A DNA stretch of 64,000 nt, from contig NZ_BCVX01000004.1 in NCBI RefSeq assembly GCF_001591965.1, forward strand, positions 124,001 through 188,000, written 5' to 3'. How positions within the stretch are numbered: the stretch's first letter is position 1; every line of letters starts with the position of its first letter. Positions 1-10,370 of the stretch are shown in pieces. This DNA is from Lysinibacillus odysseyi 34hs-1 = NBRC 100172. Lineage in GTDB: Bacteria > Bacillota > Bacilli > Bacillales_A > Planococcaceae. The notes under the pieces were generated by a model, which made no database searches, was not told the origin of the DNA, and worked only from the letters and a program-made list of their open reading frames with translations. Both the position numbers and the translations under genes were made by a program.

Positions 1-639
1 GGTGATATGCCGACATTCGTTATGGGTGTAAACGAAGGAGAATATGACTCGAATACTATGGACGTTATTTCCAACGCTTCATGTACGACAAACTGTTTAG
101 CACCGGTAGCAAAAATACTGGATGAAAAATTCGGCATTAAACGTGGGATGATGACAACGATCCACTCATATACAAATGACCAGCGGATCCTTGACTTCCC
201 TCACTCCGATCCACGTCGTGCACGTGCCGGGGCAGTATCGATGATTCCGACAACAACAGGTGCAGCAGTAGCAGTTTCGAAGGTGCTTCCACGCCTTAAA
301 GGGAAGTTGGACGGCTTCTCGATGCGTGTTCCAACACCGAACGTATCCTGTATTGACCTTGTGGTAGAGCTCGAGTCAGATGTAACAGTAGAATCGATCA
401 ATGCTGCTTTAAAAGAAGCGTCAGAAGGTGATTTAAAAGGAATTTTAGGGTATAACGAATTACCGCTTGTTTCTATTGATTACAACGGAAATCACGCTTC
501 TTCTACAGTAGACGGCTTATCTACAATGGTAATGGAAAACCGGATGGCGAAAATTGTTGCCTGGTATGACAACGAAATCGGTTATTCAACTCGCTTAATG
601 GACCTGGCACTATATGTAGCAGGACACGGGCTTAAATAA
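1..639 (+). CDS. gap: Glyceraldehyde-3-phosphate dehydrogenase, C-terminal part
   Basis: This is the C-terminal two thirds of phosphorylating GAPDH, which oxidises glyceraldehyde 3-phosphate to 1,3-bisphosphoglycerate in glycolysis. The reading frame is open from base 1, so the gene is cut by the window edge; the Met codon at 7 is internal. The catalytic cysteine lies in SNASCTTNCLAP (residues 23-34 from base 7), and the C-terminal WYDNEIGYSTR motif is intact. It heads the usual Firmicute order gap-pgk-tpiA-gpmI-eno, which suggests the NAD-dependent glycolytic GapA, but the cofactor-binding N-terminus is not visible. A terminator separates it from pgk, so gap can be made in excess of the rest. 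Confidence 0.95.
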   Translation, partial: GDMPTFVMGVNEGEYDSNTMDVISNASCTTNCLAPVAKILDEKFGIKRGMMTTIHSYTNDQRILDFPHSDPRRARAGAVSMIPTTTGAAVAVSKVLPRLKGKLDGFSMRVPTPNVSCIDLVVELESDVTVESINAALKEASEGDLKGILGYNELPLVSIDYNGNHASSTVDGLSTMVMENRMAKIVAWYDNEIGYSTRLMDLALYVAGHGLK

Positions 640-668
640 GTTCCGACCCCAAAAATGATGAGTCAATA

Positions 669-713
669 ATTGTGTCATACTTTTAGGGATTTAATGAAAA
701 AGTGTGTCACAAT
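669..713 (+). other. Long imperfect hairpin between gap and pgk
   Basis: ATTGTG (669-674) pairs with CACAAT (708-713). Continuing inwards, the arms 676-684 and 698-706 also pair, with one mismatch and one wobble, giving about 16 bp. No T-run follows, so this is not a classic terminator. It may be an mRNA-stabilising or processing structure for the gap transcript. Confidence 0.4.
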
Positions 714-777
714 ACAATAAAATGTAATGGAAAAGTATAGCCTTTAAGTAGTTGAACTATTATAATGATTAAAGGTA

Positions 778-815
778 AAAGGGGCGAGCGGGATTTACCG
801 ACTCGCCCTTTTTTA
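778..815 (+). terminator. Rho-independent terminator after gap
   Basis: GGGCGAG (782-788) pairs with CTCGCCC (802-808), extended by CGG/CCG inside, followed by a T-run at 809-814. It lies between gap and pgk, so it splits what is usually one glycolytic transcript. The 324-base gap-pgk spacer holds this terminator, the hairpin at 669-713 and presumably a pgk promoter, though I could not fix convincing -35/-10 boxes. Confidence 0.85.
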
Positions 816-963
816 AAGGCGATCTAGTTCATTCTTGTAAAATTGGGGGAGTCGCCCTGTGCTTACAAGAGACATTACATATTGACTTTTGTTACTATTT
901 AAAATGGGAGTCTACTATTAAAGAGGCAACGCCTGTTTTTAAAATTGAAGGAGGGTTTTCTTC

Positions 964-2151
964 ATGTTTTTAAAGAAGACGATGGATGATGTAAATGTAA
1001 AAGGAAAGCGCGTATTTGTACGCGTTGATTTTAATGTACCGATGGCGGATGGCGAAATTACTGATGACACACGCATCCGTGCAGCGATTCCGACAATCGA
1101 GGCGCTGTCGAATGCAGGAGCAAAGGTTATTCTGGCTTCCCATCTTGGCCGTCCGAAAGGCGAGGTAAAGGAAGATATGCGTCTAACAGCTGTCGGCAAG
1201 CGCCTTTCCGAACTAATGGGCAAGCCTGTCAACAAGCTGGACGAATCAATCGGAGAAGCGGTTGAAGCTGCAGTGGCAGAAATGCAGGACGGGGACATCA
1301 TTCTTCTGGAAAATGTTCGTTTCCATAAAGGGGAAGAAAAGAATGATGAGGAGCTGGCAAAGGCATTCGCAAGCCTGGCAGATATTTATGTAAATGATGC
1401 TTTCGGTGCGGCTCACCGTGCGCATGCTTCTACAGAAGGTATTGCCAAACATGTAGAGGCAGCGGTAGCAGGTTATCTAATGCAAAAGGAATTGGATGTA
1501 TTAGGGAAAGCATTATCAGAGCCGGAACGTCCTTTCACTGCTATTATCGGCGGTGCCAAAGTAAAGGATAAAATCGGTGTCATCGAAAATTTACTTGATA
1601 AAGTGGACCACCTAATCATTGGTGGCGGGCTTTCATATACATTTACAAAAGCGCAAGGCTACGATATTGGAAAGTCCTTGTTAGAGGAAGATAAGATTGA
1701 GCTTGCCAAATCGTTTATCGAGAAAGCAAAAGAAAAAGGCGTGGAGCTGCATATGCCGGTCGATGCTGTTGTAGCAAATGAATTTTCAAAAGATGCGGAA
1801 ACTAAAACGGTCGCAATCGATGCAATTCCATCTGACTGGATGGGACTTGACATTGGCCCAAAAACGGCAGCTCATTATGCAGAGATTATTAAAAGTTCAA
1901 AACTGATCATTTGGAATGGACCAATGGGTGTATTTGAAATGGATAAGTTTGCAAATGGTACAAAAACAGTAGCAGAAGCAATGGCAGAAACAGATGGCTA
2001 TACGGTCATTGGCGGAGGCGACTCAGCAGCGGCTGTTGAAAAGTTTGGCGTAGCCGACAAGATGGACCATATCTCTACTGGCGGCGGAGCTTCCTTAGAG
2101 CTTATGGAAGGCAAAGAGCTTCCGGGTATCTTAGCATTGAACGACAAATAA
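964..2151 (+). CDS. pgk: Phosphoglycerate kinase
   Basis: Cytoplasmic kinase transferring phosphate from 1,3-bisphosphoglycerate to ADP. The 395-residue length is normal. Visible signatures are RVDFNVP (20-26), SHLGRPKG, the ENVRF segment, the hinge-region [22 protein letters not shown] and the C-terminal nucleotide-binding [13 protein letters not shown]. The start at 964 has GAAGGAGGG about 7 bases upstream. It is followed after 12 bases by tpiA, so pgk, tpiA, gpmI and eno form one close-packed unit. Confidence 0.98.
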   Translation: MFLKKTMDDVNVKGKRVFVRVDFNVPMADGEITDDTRIRAAIPTIEALSNAGAKVILASHLGRPKGEVKEDMRLTAVGKRLSELMGKPVNKLDESIGEAVEAAVAEMQDGDIILLENVRFHKGEEKNDEELAKAFASLADIYVNDAFGAAHRAHASTEGIAKHVEAAVAGYLMQKELDVLGKALSEPERPFTAIIGGAKVKDKIGVIENLLDKVDHLIIGGGLSYTFTKAQGYDIGKSLLEEDKIELAKSFIEKAKEKGVELHMPVDAVVANEFSKDAETKTVAIDAIPSDWMGLDIGPKTAAHYAEIIKSSKLIIWNGPMGVFEMDKFANGTKTVAEAMAETDGYTVIGGGDSAAAVEKFGVADKMDHISTGGGASLELMEGKELPGILALNDK

Positions 2152-2163
2152 TGGAGGGATTAT

Positions 2164-2925
2164 ATGCGGAAACCAATTATTGCAGGCAACTGGAAAATGT
2201 ACAAATCATTTGACGAAGCAGTTGAGTTTGTCGAAGCAGTTCGGGAAGCGGTTCCTTCAGAGGAAAAGGTAGATGCAGTCGTTTGTGCACCTGCAATCTA
2301 TTTGCCGACTTTAGTCGATATTGCAACAGAAACAGATCTAGCAATTGGCGCACAAAATATGCACTTTGAAGAAGAAGGTGCATTTACGGGAGAAATAAGT
2401 CCCGCGCAGCTGGCTTCCATTCATGTGGATTATGTAATTTTAGGACATTCCGAGCGCCGTGAATTGTTCAATGAAACGGATGAAGCAGTTAATAAAAAAG
2501 TAAAAGCAGCACTAGCGCACGGCATCGTTCCGATTATTTGCTGCGGCGAAACATTAGAAGAGCGTGAGGCTGGCAATACAGAAGCGAAAGTATCGGGTCA
2601 AATCCGTGCAGCTCTTGAAGGTTTCTCAGCAGACGAAGTGGCGCACATGGTTCTTGCCTATGAGCCAATCTGGGCAATCGGCACAGGCAAAACAGCAACA
2701 GCTGATGATGCAAACCAAGTATGCGGTGCCATCCGGGATGTCGTGAAGGAATTATACGGAGCGGAAACGGCAGAAGCCATCCGCATTCAATACGGAGGTT
2801 CCGTGAAGCCGGAGAACATTGTTGAGCTTCTTTCGAAGGAGCATATTGACGGTGCTCTTGTTGGTGGAGCGAGCTTGCAGGTGGAATCTTATTTAAAATT
2901 ATTGGAGGCCGGCGCCAATGCCTAA
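2164..2925 (+). CDS. tpiA: Triosephosphate isomerase
   Basis: TIM-barrel enzyme interconverting dihydroxyacetone phosphate and glyceraldehyde 3-phosphate. Active-site residues are all visible: Asn9/Lys11 in GNWKM, the electrophile His95 in GHSERR, and the base Glu167 in [12 protein letters not shown]. The phosphate-gripping YGGSVKPEN and GGASL loops follow. Its length (253) is normal. Its stop lies 8 bases inside gpmI, which implies translational coupling. Confidence 0.98.
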   Translation: MRKPIIAGNWKMYKSFDEAVEFVEAVREAVPSEEKVDAVVCAPAIYLPTLVDIATETDLAIGAQNMHFEEEGAFTGEISPAQLASIHVDYVILGHSERRELFNETDEAVNKKVKAALAHGIVPIICCGETLEEREAGNTEAKVSGQIRAALEGFSADEVAHMVLAYEPIWAIGTGKTATADDANQVCGAIRDVVKELYGAETAEAIRIQYGGSVKPENIVELLSKEHIDGALVGGASLQVESYLKLLEAGANA

Positions 2926-4477
2926 AAAGCCAGTAGCATTAATTATTCTAGACGGTTTTGCCTGCCGTGATGAAGTAAAGGGCAATGCTGTAGCACAAGC
3001 AAACAAACCGAATTTCGACCGATATTGGAATACCTATCCTCATGCAACCTTGATTGCAAGTGGAGAAGCAGTTGGTCTCCCGGAAGGCCAAATGGGAAAT
3101 TCCGAAGTAGGACATATGAACATCGGTGCAGGCCGTATTGTTTATCAAAGTTTAACACGCATTAACAAATCCATCCGTGAAGGGGATTTCTTCCGCAACG
3201 AAAAATTCCTGGCAGCGATTGAACATGCTAAAAAATATGGCGCAAAGCTTCACCTGATGGGGCTTCTTTCTGATGGCGGGGTACACAGCCATTATGAGCA
3301 TCTTTTTGCGTTGCTGAAGCTCGCCAAGGCAAACGATATCAAGGAAGTATACGTGCATGGCTTCCTTGATGGGCGGGACGTAGGACCACAAACAGCACTT
3401 GACTTTATCGCGGAGACGGAAAAGCAGATGGAGCAGATCGGTGTAGGGAAGTTCGCATCGATCCACGGACGCTATTATGCGATGGACCGCGACCGCCGCT
3501 GGGAGCGCGTCCAGCTGACATACAATGCACTGGTTGATGGAGTCGGACAGACAGCGGCGACTGCTGCTGCCGGTGTACAGTCCAGCTATGACCGTGATAT
3601 TACCGATGAATTCGTTGTGCCGTTTGTCATCACAGAGGAAGGAAAGCCTGTTGCGACAATCGATACAAATGATGCCGTCATTTTCTTCAATTTCCGTCCG
3701 GATCGTGCCAGTCAGTTATCGGCCGCCCTTACAAACGAAGCGGTTACAGGTGTGAAAATTTCTGGAAAGCATCCAACGAATTTGAATTTTGTCACGTTCA
3801 CACATTACAGTGAAGATGTCCGTGCCGTTGTAGCGTTTGAAAATGACAACTTAATCAATACGGTCGGGGAAGTCATTGCAGCAAACGGTTTAACCCAGCT
3901 CCGTATTGCCGAGACTGAAAAATACCCTCATGTCACATTCTTTATGAGTGGAAGACGTGAGGAGACATTTACCGGTGAGGAGCGCATTTTAATTGCCTCT
4001 CCAAAGGTCGCAACATATGATCTGAAGCCTGAGATGAGCGCCTATGAGGTAACGGATGCATTGCTTGCAGCCATCGCAGCAGAGAAGTTCGATGCGATTA
4101 TCCTTAATTTCGCCAATCCTGATATGGTCGGGCACAGCGGTATGCTGGAGCCGACAATTAAGGCGGTTGAAGCAGTGGATGAGTGTCTGGGCAAGGTAGT
4201 AGATGCCATTCATGCAAAAGGCGGCACAGCGATTATTACAGCCGATCACGGTAACTCGGATGAAGTGGTAACACTAGACGGAAAACCGATGACAACCCAT
4301 ACTACAAACCCTGTTCCGGTCATTGTCACAAAGCCCGGCGCCCTACTTGCAACAGACGGTATTTTGGCCGATTTGGCGCCAACGATGCTCGCTCTGCTAG
4401 GTTTAGCACAGCCTGCTGAAATGACAGGGAAATCTTTACTTGTAAGTTCCGAGGATAATACCCCAGGCCTCGTTTGA
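2918..4477 (+). CDS. gpmI: 2,3-bisphosphoglycerate-independent phosphoglycerate mutase
   Basis: Mn-dependent cofactor-independent mutase converting 3- to 2-phosphoglycerate. It belongs to the alkaline-phosphatase fold family. The metal-ligand Asp12 lies in LIILDGF and the phosphorylated Ser62 lies in [11 protein letters not shown]. The phosphatase-type metal motif TADHGNSDE is near the C-terminus. It has 519 residues; family members are about 510. The start overlaps the tpiA end by 8 bases. In spore formers this Mn/pH-sensitive enzyme is the usual glycolytic mutase. Confidence 0.97.
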   Translation: MPKKPVALIILDGFACRDEVKGNAVAQANKPNFDRYWNTYPHATLIASGEAVGLPEGQMGNSEVGHMNIGAGRIVYQSLTRINKSIREGDFFRNEKFLAAIEHAKKYGAKLHLMGLLSDGGVHSHYEHLFALLKLAKANDIKEVYVHGFLDGRDVGPQTALDFIAETEKQMEQIGVGKFASIHGRYYAMDRDRRWERVQLTYNALVDGVGQTAATAAAGVQSSYDRDITDEFVVPFVITEEGKPVATIDTNDAVIFFNFRPDRASQLSAALTNEAVTGVKISGKHPTNLNFVTFTHYSEDVRAVVAFENDNLINTVGEVIAANGLTQLRIAETEKYPHVTFFMSGRREETFTGEERILIASPKVATYDLKPEMSAYEVTDALLAAIAAEKFDAIILNFANPDMVGHSGMLEPTIKAVEAVDECLGKVVDAIHAKGGTAIITADHGNSDEVVTLDGKPMTTHTTNPVPVIVTKPGALLATDGILADLAPTMLALLGLAQPAEMTGKSLLVSSEDNTPGLV

Positions 4478-4525
4478 ACGAATAAAAGCTTTCGGTAGGT
4501 TCTGCCGGGGCAAAATTGATAATAG

Positions 4526-5833
<1,308 letters not shown>

Positions 5834-5840
5834 TCATGAG

Positions 5841-5871
5841 GGCCCCTTCACATAACGAAGGGGCCTTTTTT
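5841..5871 (+). terminator. Terminator of the pgk-eno operon
   Basis: Perfect 9-bp stem GGCCCCTTC (5841-5849) / GAAGGGGCC (5857-5865), 7-base loop, then six T. It starts 7 bases after the eno stop. Confidence 0.95.
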
Positions 5872-5910
5872 CTTTTGGAGCAGGGAAGGACTTGCCCAGT
5901 GATGGCTCTC

Positions 5911-6047
5911 ATAATAGACAATCCCGTCGTATTAATAGACAAAAACACTCTCATAATAGACAAAAAGCTCTTGTTAATAGACAATCCCGCTGTAATAATC
6001 GAAAACCCATCCTACATAATAGACAAAACCCCTTGATTAATAGACGA
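5911..6047 (+). repeat. Seven tandem 21-bp repeats
   Basis: The core AATAGAC (one copy AATCGAA) begins at 5913, 5934, 5955, 5976, 5997, 6018 and 6039, exactly 21 bases apart each time. The first eight or so bases of each unit are conserved and the rest varies. Read in one frame, six units encode a heptad peptide of the type (I/L)ID(N/K)xxx inside an open frame at 5836-6036; that frame has no convincing ribosome site and overlaps the eno terminator. The array lies between the converging ends of eno and the NERD gene. I know of no established function. Confidence 0.85.
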
Positions 6048-6065
6048 TGCCTATTAATCAAGGGG
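6025..6065 (-). terminator. Terminator of the NERD gene built on the last repeat
   Basis: Perfect 15-bp inverted repeat: left arm 6029-6043 (starting CCCCTTGATT), loop of 7, right arm 6051-6065. On the minus strand a run of T follows (A at 6025-6028). The left arm includes the start of the seventh 21-bp repeat. Confidence 0.8.
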
Positions 6066-6073
6066 GAAGCTCT

Positions 6074-7039
6074 TCATTTATCCGCTGTCCAATTCTCGGG
6101 GATAATATAAAATCTGCCGCGCTTATCACCTACTTTTTCGAGACCGAGTCTTGAGAGGACTTTCGAAGCGACATGCATGGAATAAATTCCTGTAAAGTCC
6201 CGGAATTCCTTATTTGTAATACGTTCACTTACTAATAGCCGGTAGTCATCTAAAGCTTGGCGCAATGCTTGTTTATTATGGGTGCCGCAAGAGCTGCATT
6301 GCCAGTTCCCTGCGGTATAGTGCATGACGGCCTGAAATTCACAACGTGGGCATAATACACCCTTTTTCAATCGGTCAAGCGACACCCGCCGTTTTGGTAT
6401 GGAACGGTGCAGGGCATCTATAAACCGCTTGCCAGCTTTTTCAAATGCTTCTTCTGTCATACATGCATCGGGGTGTTTTACAAAGAAGTAGTTAATGGAA
6501 CGCCGCAGTCCGCTTACGTGAAAGATGGGATAGCCTTGTAAAGAGTCATCAAGCATAGCATTTTGATTGGTGATGACGATCGCATATTCCACGGGCGTAG
6601 TTATGCCCCATGAACGCAGCAAATTCTCTGCAAATGTTTTGTGGCGGTATGCCTGCTCGAACGGATCTGAAAAGTTTTCCTTTGTTCCGTCCATTCGGAT
6701 CCGGCTGAATTCATGATGATCCGGTTTGTAGCATAACTGTCCGGTTATGTTTTTAATTTCTAGTATGAGTAAAAAATGAAGAGAAAAAACAATGGAATCA
6801 ATTTGATGAGAAAAGCCTTGAGGATTCAAAATTTCCAAATTGTGAAGAAAATAATGCTTATGAGGAATCGTGAAGTCTGCTAATTCGCGGTCCGACCGCT
6901 GTTCGCCATAGAAGCCGGCCTCGAGATTGGAAAGCCGTGCATGATAGTCAGGCAATTCCTCATCAGTGCGGCACATTCGGCGAACGAGCGCCTGTGTATA
7001 ATGCAATTGATGGGGCTTTGTTCGTTCAAGTGATAACAT
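6074..7039 (-). CDS. NERD-domain (nuclease-related) protein with C-terminal zinc ribbon
   Basis: Predicted DNA-processing protein of unknown biological role. The NERD domain (about residues 40-160) carries the restriction-endonuclease-like triad: YGEQRSDREL near 44-53, Asp81 in QIDS and E94-x-K96 in LEIKN. A zinc ribbon follows (CPRC, then CSSCG about 20 residues later). The last 70 residues have a helical, DNA-binding-like pattern. The start has AGGAGGTGG 5 bases upstream. The gene stands alone, convergent with eno, and a perfect palindrome lies just upstream. The nuclease fold is visible; substrate and partners are not. Confidence 0.75.
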   Translation of the reverse strand: MLSLERTKPHQLHYTQALVRRMCRTDEELPDYHARLSNLEAGFYGEQRSDRELADFTIPHKHYFLHNLEILNPQGFSHQIDSIVFSLHFLLILEIKNITGQLCYKPDHHEFSRIRMDGTKENFSDPFEQAYRHKTFAENLLRSWGITTPVEYAIVITNQNAMLDDSLQGYPIFHVSGLRRSINYFFVKHPDACMTEEAFEKAGKRFIDALHRSIPKRRVSLDRLKKGVLCPRCEFQAVMHYTAGNWQCSSCGTHNKQALRQALDDYRLLVSERITNKEFRDFTGIYSMHVASKVLSRLGLEKVGDKRGRFYIIPENWTADK

Positions 7040-7063
7040 AGTCCACCTCCTGCTTCTATATTA

Positions 7064-7081
7064 TTACCAGTATACTGGTAA
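7064..7081. promoter_or_regulatory. Perfect 18-bp palindrome upstream of the NERD gene
   Basis: TTACCAGTATACTGGTAA reads the same on both strands and lies 25 bases upstream of the NERD start, where a promoter would be. It resembles a dimeric repressor site; the regulator is not identifiable here. The 350 bases beyond it (7082-7427) show no supportable gene. Confidence 0.5.
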
Positions 7082-7445
7082 TTCAAGTTTCTTTGTTCAA
7101 GTTGTATAGGTGGAGTCCGTACCCTTGTTGAAAAATTGCACGATAAAAAAGTGTTCTCCCCTAAAATTCACGCATGTTTTATTTACCTCGCAGAATATAG
7201 TTTACTATCCTTTAAGAAAGCGCCTCCAACAAGGAAAAGGCAACCTTCTCTCCAACGTGCCAAAAGAAGAAGCATAAGTGCTGATGATTTGGGATAAGGT
7301 AATCCATAGGTGGATGAAGGAAATGAATACTATTATAAAAGAGTTGCAGAAGAAAGTAAGGGATGTAAAAATCTGTTATACTAAAAAGCGAAAAGATTAT
7401 AGGTGTTTCTACATATCATGATGTTCTAGGAGGTGAAGTCTTACT

Positions 7446-7469
7446 TTGACGAGTAAGACGGCTGCTTGA
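7446..7469 (+). CDS. Possible 7-residue leader peptide coupled to the CNNM gene
   Basis: A strong ribosome site (AGGAGGTGAAG, 7428-7438) is followed 7 bases later by TTG at 7446, opening the mini-frame LTSKTAA. Its TGA (7467-7469) overlaps the TTG (7466) that best fits the start of the next gene. The downstream start has no ribosome site of its own at a normal distance. This suggests reinitiation coupling, but it is only an inference. Confidence 0.35.
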   Translation: MTSKTAA

Positions 7470-8770
7470 CCATAGTGAAGTTAACTGTTTTTACCATACT
7501 GATTGCCTTAACTGCCTTTTTCGTGGCGACTGAATTTGCCATCGTAAAGGTGAGGCAATCACGAATCGACCAGCTGGTTGCTGAAGGCAATGACCAGGCC
7601 ATAGCAGCAAAGCTTGTCACATCCCATCTCGATGAATACTTATCCGCCTGTCAGCTAGGGATTACGGTAACGGCACTCGGCATTGGGATGGTCGGCGAGA
7701 CAACATTTGAATTTATTCTCCATCCATTCTTTACATGGCTGGGCTTAAACACAGAATATGTTCAATGGTTTACGATCGGGTCTGCTTTTTTGATCGCCAC
7801 ATTTTTGCATGTCGTGGTGGGGGAGCTTGCGCCAAAAACGTTTGCCATTCAAAAAGCGGAGGCAATCACACTCGCGTTTTCAAGACCAATTATGCTGTTT
7901 TATAAAATCCTCTATCCCTTCATCTGGTTCCTTAACGGATCAGCCCGTCTGCTTGTCGGTATATTCGGGATGAAACCGGCCAGCGAGCATGAGCTGTCCC
8001 ATACAGAAGAAGAGCTGCGATTGCTGCTGACGGAAAGCTATAAATCCGGGGAAATTAACGGAAATGAATTGAAATTTGTCAATAATGTGTTTAAATTTGA
8101 TGATAAAATTGCAAGAGAGATCATGGTGCCCCGTACGGAAATAGCCGGATTTGAAGTAGGCGCTACTTATCGTGACGTATTAACCCAAGTTTCCGAGGAG
8201 CGGTATACACGGTACCCAATTTACGAGGGAGACCGCGATAATATTATAGGCTTTCTCAATATAAAGGATTTTTTAACGCAGGGTATGAGCAACCGGATAA
8301 CGGAAAGTAATTTTTCGCTCAGAAATTTTCTAAATCCGATCATCAAAACAATTGAAACAACACCGATCCAGCAGCTTCTGCAAAAGATGCAGAAGGAGCG
8401 CACCCACATGGTGATTCTTTTAGATGAATACGGCGGCACGAGCGGTCTTGTAACAGTCGAGGATATTTTGGAGGAGCTTGTCGGTGAAATCCGGGATGAA
8501 TTTGATGAAGATGAGCAGCCGCCTGTGCGCAAGCTGGGAGAAGGGCATTATATTATTTATTCAAAGAACCTGCTGTATGAAGTAGATCAGCTGCTTGGAC
8601 TTGCGCTTGATGAGGAATATCCAGAAGTTGATACGCTGGGCGGCTGGTATTTTACTAATGATATGGAGCTTGATATGGATGGATATGTAGACCATGAGAA
8701 GTACCGGTTTACCATTCATGAAAAGGATGGCATGCAGCTCTATTATATTGAAGTGCGGCAAATTTCATAA
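7466..8770 (+). CDS. CNNM/HlyC-type membrane protein with CBS pair (putative Mg2+ efflux)
   Basis: Order of domains: DUF21/CNNM transmembrane region (about 1-190, with the hallmark FFVATEFAIVKVRQSRI), a CBS-domain pair (about 205-335, from IMVPRTEI to VTVEDILEELVGEI) and a CorC_HlyC domain at the C-terminus. Relatives include B. subtilis YhdP/MpfA, where MpfA is a Mg2+ exporter; the label hemolysin is historical. The TTG start at 7466 aligns with family N-termini, and GTG 7475 is an alternative. A terminator follows directly, so this is a single-gene unit. Confidence 0.85.
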   Translation: MTIVKLTVFTILIALTAFFVATEFAIVKVRQSRIDQLVAEGNDQAIAAKLVTSHLDEYLSACQLGITVTALGIGMVGETTFEFILHPFFTWLGLNTEYVQWFTIGSAFLIATFLHVVVGELAPKTFAIQKAEAITLAFSRPIMLFYKILYPFIWFLNGSARLLVGIFGMKPASEHELSHTEEELRLLLTESYKSGEINGNELKFVNNVFKFDDKIAREIMVPRTEIAGFEVGATYRDVLTQVSEERYTRYPIYEGDRDNIIGFLNIKDFLTQGMSNRITESNFSLRNFLNPIIKTIETTPIQQLLQKMQKERTHMVILLDEYGGTSGLVTVEDILEELVGEIRDEFDEDEQPPVRKLGEGHYIIYSKNLLYEVDQLLGLALDEEYPEVDTLGGWYFTNDMELDMDGYVDHEKYRFTIHEKDGMQLYYIEVRQIS

Positions 8771-8775
8771 ACTTG

Positions 8776-8817
8776 GAGAAAAAATCAGATAGATTTCTGG
8801 TTTTTTCTCTTTTTTTC
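8776..8817 (+). terminator. Terminator after the CNNM gene
   Basis: A 14-bp stem with one G-T wobble, GAGAAAAAATCAGA (8776-8789) with 8796-8809, followed by eight T. Confidence 0.85.
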
Positions 8818-8858
8818 CGGGTAAACACATATCAAACAAGCAGGGAGGTTAGTATAAA

Positions 8859-9164
8859 ATGAAAAAATCATGGATATTATTATCAGCACTTACATTATCA
8901 CTAGGATTGGCAGCTTGTGGGGACGATGAGGATCCAGTAAACGATACAGATATTATTGAAGAAGACGGGGATAACGTGGATACTACTGATGACCCGGTAA
9001 ATAACGAAATCGAAACTGAAACTGAAACGGAGACTGATACAAATACCGATACAGAAACAGATACCGAAACAGATACTGAAACAGATACTGAAACTAACAC
9101 AGAAGGCGGTACAACCGGCACAGACGGTTCTACTGATACAAACTCTACCGACGGCAACAATTAA
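8859..9164 (+). CDS. Small acidic low-complexity lipoprotein
   Basis: 101 residues. A short hydrophobic signal ends in the lipobox LAAC (Cys20), so the mature protein should be lipid-anchored outside the membrane. The rest is almost all Asp, Glu, Thr and Asn, with a run of Thr-Glu/Thr-Asp dipeptides at about residues 51-80 encoded by hexanucleotide-like DNA repeats (GAAACN type). No enzymatic domain is possible; it may be a surface spacer or cation-binding peptide. A GGGAGG ribosome site precedes ATG 8859. Confidence 0.75.
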   Translation: MKKSWILLSALTLSLGLAACGDDEDPVNDTDIIEEDGDNVDTTDDPVNNEIETETETETDTNTDTETDTETDTETDTETNTEGGTTGTDGSTDTNSTDGNN

Positions 9165-9277
9165 TCTAGAAACTATTACCTAAATTTTCTCAAAAACTTC
9201 AAAGCAAGTTGTCACCTTACCCTCTTTTTGCTATACTGTTATTTGTTGTAATGTTTCAAATGAAAGAGGTGGACATT

Positions 9278-9505
9278 TTGCATACGGTAATAACTGTTTC
9301 ATTAATCATCGTTGCTTTAGCTTTAATCGTCGTAGTATTATTACAATCTGGTAAAAGTGCTGGTTTATCGGGGGCCATCTCTGGTGGGGCAGAACAACTT
9401 TTTGGTAAACAAAAAGCACGGGGTATGGACCTTGTATTGCATCGTGTAACAATCGTGTTATCCGTGCTGTTCTTTATCCTGGCACTGGCTATTACAAAAT
9501 TTTAA
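9278..9505 (+). CDS. secG: Preprotein translocase subunit SecG
   Basis: Small membrane subunit of the SecYEG channel; 75 residues with two transmembrane helices around the conserved [21 protein letters not shown] segment. TTG 9278 is chosen because AGAGGTGG (9265-9272) lies 5 bases upstream and the family starts here; the open frame further upstream adds unrelated residues. It is the first gene of the familiar secG-est-rnr-smpB run. Confidence 0.95.
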   Translation: MHTVITVSLIIVALALIVVVLLQSGKSAGLSGAISGGAEQLFGKQKARGMDLVLHRVTIVLSVLFFILALAITKF

Positions 9506-9520
9506 TACGAATGATCAAAC

Positions 9521-9548
9521 GCCTAACCGACAATGGTTGGGCTTTTTT
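9521..9548 (+). terminator. Terminator after secG
   Basis: GCCTAACC (9521-9528) pairs with GGTTGGGC (9535-9542) through one wobble, then six T. Confidence 0.85.
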
Positions 9549-9586
9549 GTTAATATAAAGACAAATAAGCGAATCGGAGGACCATC

Positions 9587-10333
9587 ATGCGAAAGGCAGA
9601 AAATAAACCTTTTTTCTTTGAGGCAGGACCACGGGCAGTGCTGCTCCTTCACGGATTTACCGGGAGCTCGGCGGATGTAAGGATGCTTGGACGCTTTTTA
9701 GAAAAAAAGGGCTACACTTCTTTAGCACCGCAGTACAGAGGGCACGGAACAGCGCCTGAAGAGCTCATTACGACAAATCCCGATGAGTGGTGGCAGGATG
9801 TACAGGAAGCGTACAGTCGTCTGCAGGAAGCCGGCTATCAGGAAATCGCTGTAGCGGGCCTGTCTCTTGGCGGCGTTTTTTCATTAAAATTAGGACTAAA
9901 TCAGCCGGTTAAGGGAATTATCACTATGTGTGCGCCGATGACAATGCGTACGCTCGATCTGATGTTTGAAGGAGTATTGGCTTACGCCAAGCAGTATAAG
10001 CAATATGAAGGGAAAACGGCGGACGATATCGAAAAAGAGGTGGAAGCGATTCGTCAAAAAGGTATGCCTTCCTTGCCTGAACTGCAAAAGCTTGTCTCGG
10101 ATGTCCGGGCGGAGGTTGATTTGGTGTATTCACCGCTATTTGTCGTCCAGGCGACAAATGATAACATTATCGACCCAAAATCTGCGCATTATATATACGA
10201 AGAAGCGCAGTCTAATATGAAAGAAATCAAATGGTATGAACATTCCGGCCATGTTATTACACTCGGCCGGGAAAAGGATCAACTGCATGAGGACATCTAT
10301 CAGTTTTTAGAAAAACTTGACTGGAGTGTCTGA
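9587..10333 (+). CDS. est: Carboxylesterase (Est30/YvaK family)
   Basis: Cytoplasmic alpha/beta hydrolase of 248 residues that cleaves short-chain carboxylic esters. The catalytic triad reads Ser93 in GLSLGG, Asp192 in ATNDNIID and His222 in HSGHVIT; the oxyanion-hole motif HGFTGSS is at 22-28. Length and spacing match Geobacillus Est30. CGGAGG precedes the start. It stands between secG and rnr as in B. subtilis, where the homologue is yvaK. Confidence 0.93.
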   Translation: MRKAENKPFFFEAGPRAVLLLHGFTGSSADVRMLGRFLEKKGYTSLAPQYRGHGTAPEELITTNPDEWWQDVQEAYSRLQEAGYQEIAVAGLSLGGVFSLKLGLNQPVKGIITMCAPMTMRTLDLMFEGVLAYAKQYKQYEGKTADDIEKEVEAIRQKGMPSLPELQKLVSDVRAEVDLVYSPLFVVQATNDNIIDPKSAHYIYEEAQSNMKEIKWYEHSGHVITLGREKDQLHEDIYQFLEKLDWSV

Positions 10334-10370
10334 TGTTGAAATAGAGATTCCCATTAAAGGAGGGACATGA

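Noticed and set aside
5836-6036. 66-codon frame over the 21-bp repeats as a normal gene
   Set aside because: Its start lies inside the eno terminator and has no ribosome site; kept only as a repeat observation.
5911-6047. CRISPR array
   Set aside because: Units are 21 bases with only about 8 conserved and no spacer structure; no cas genes are present.
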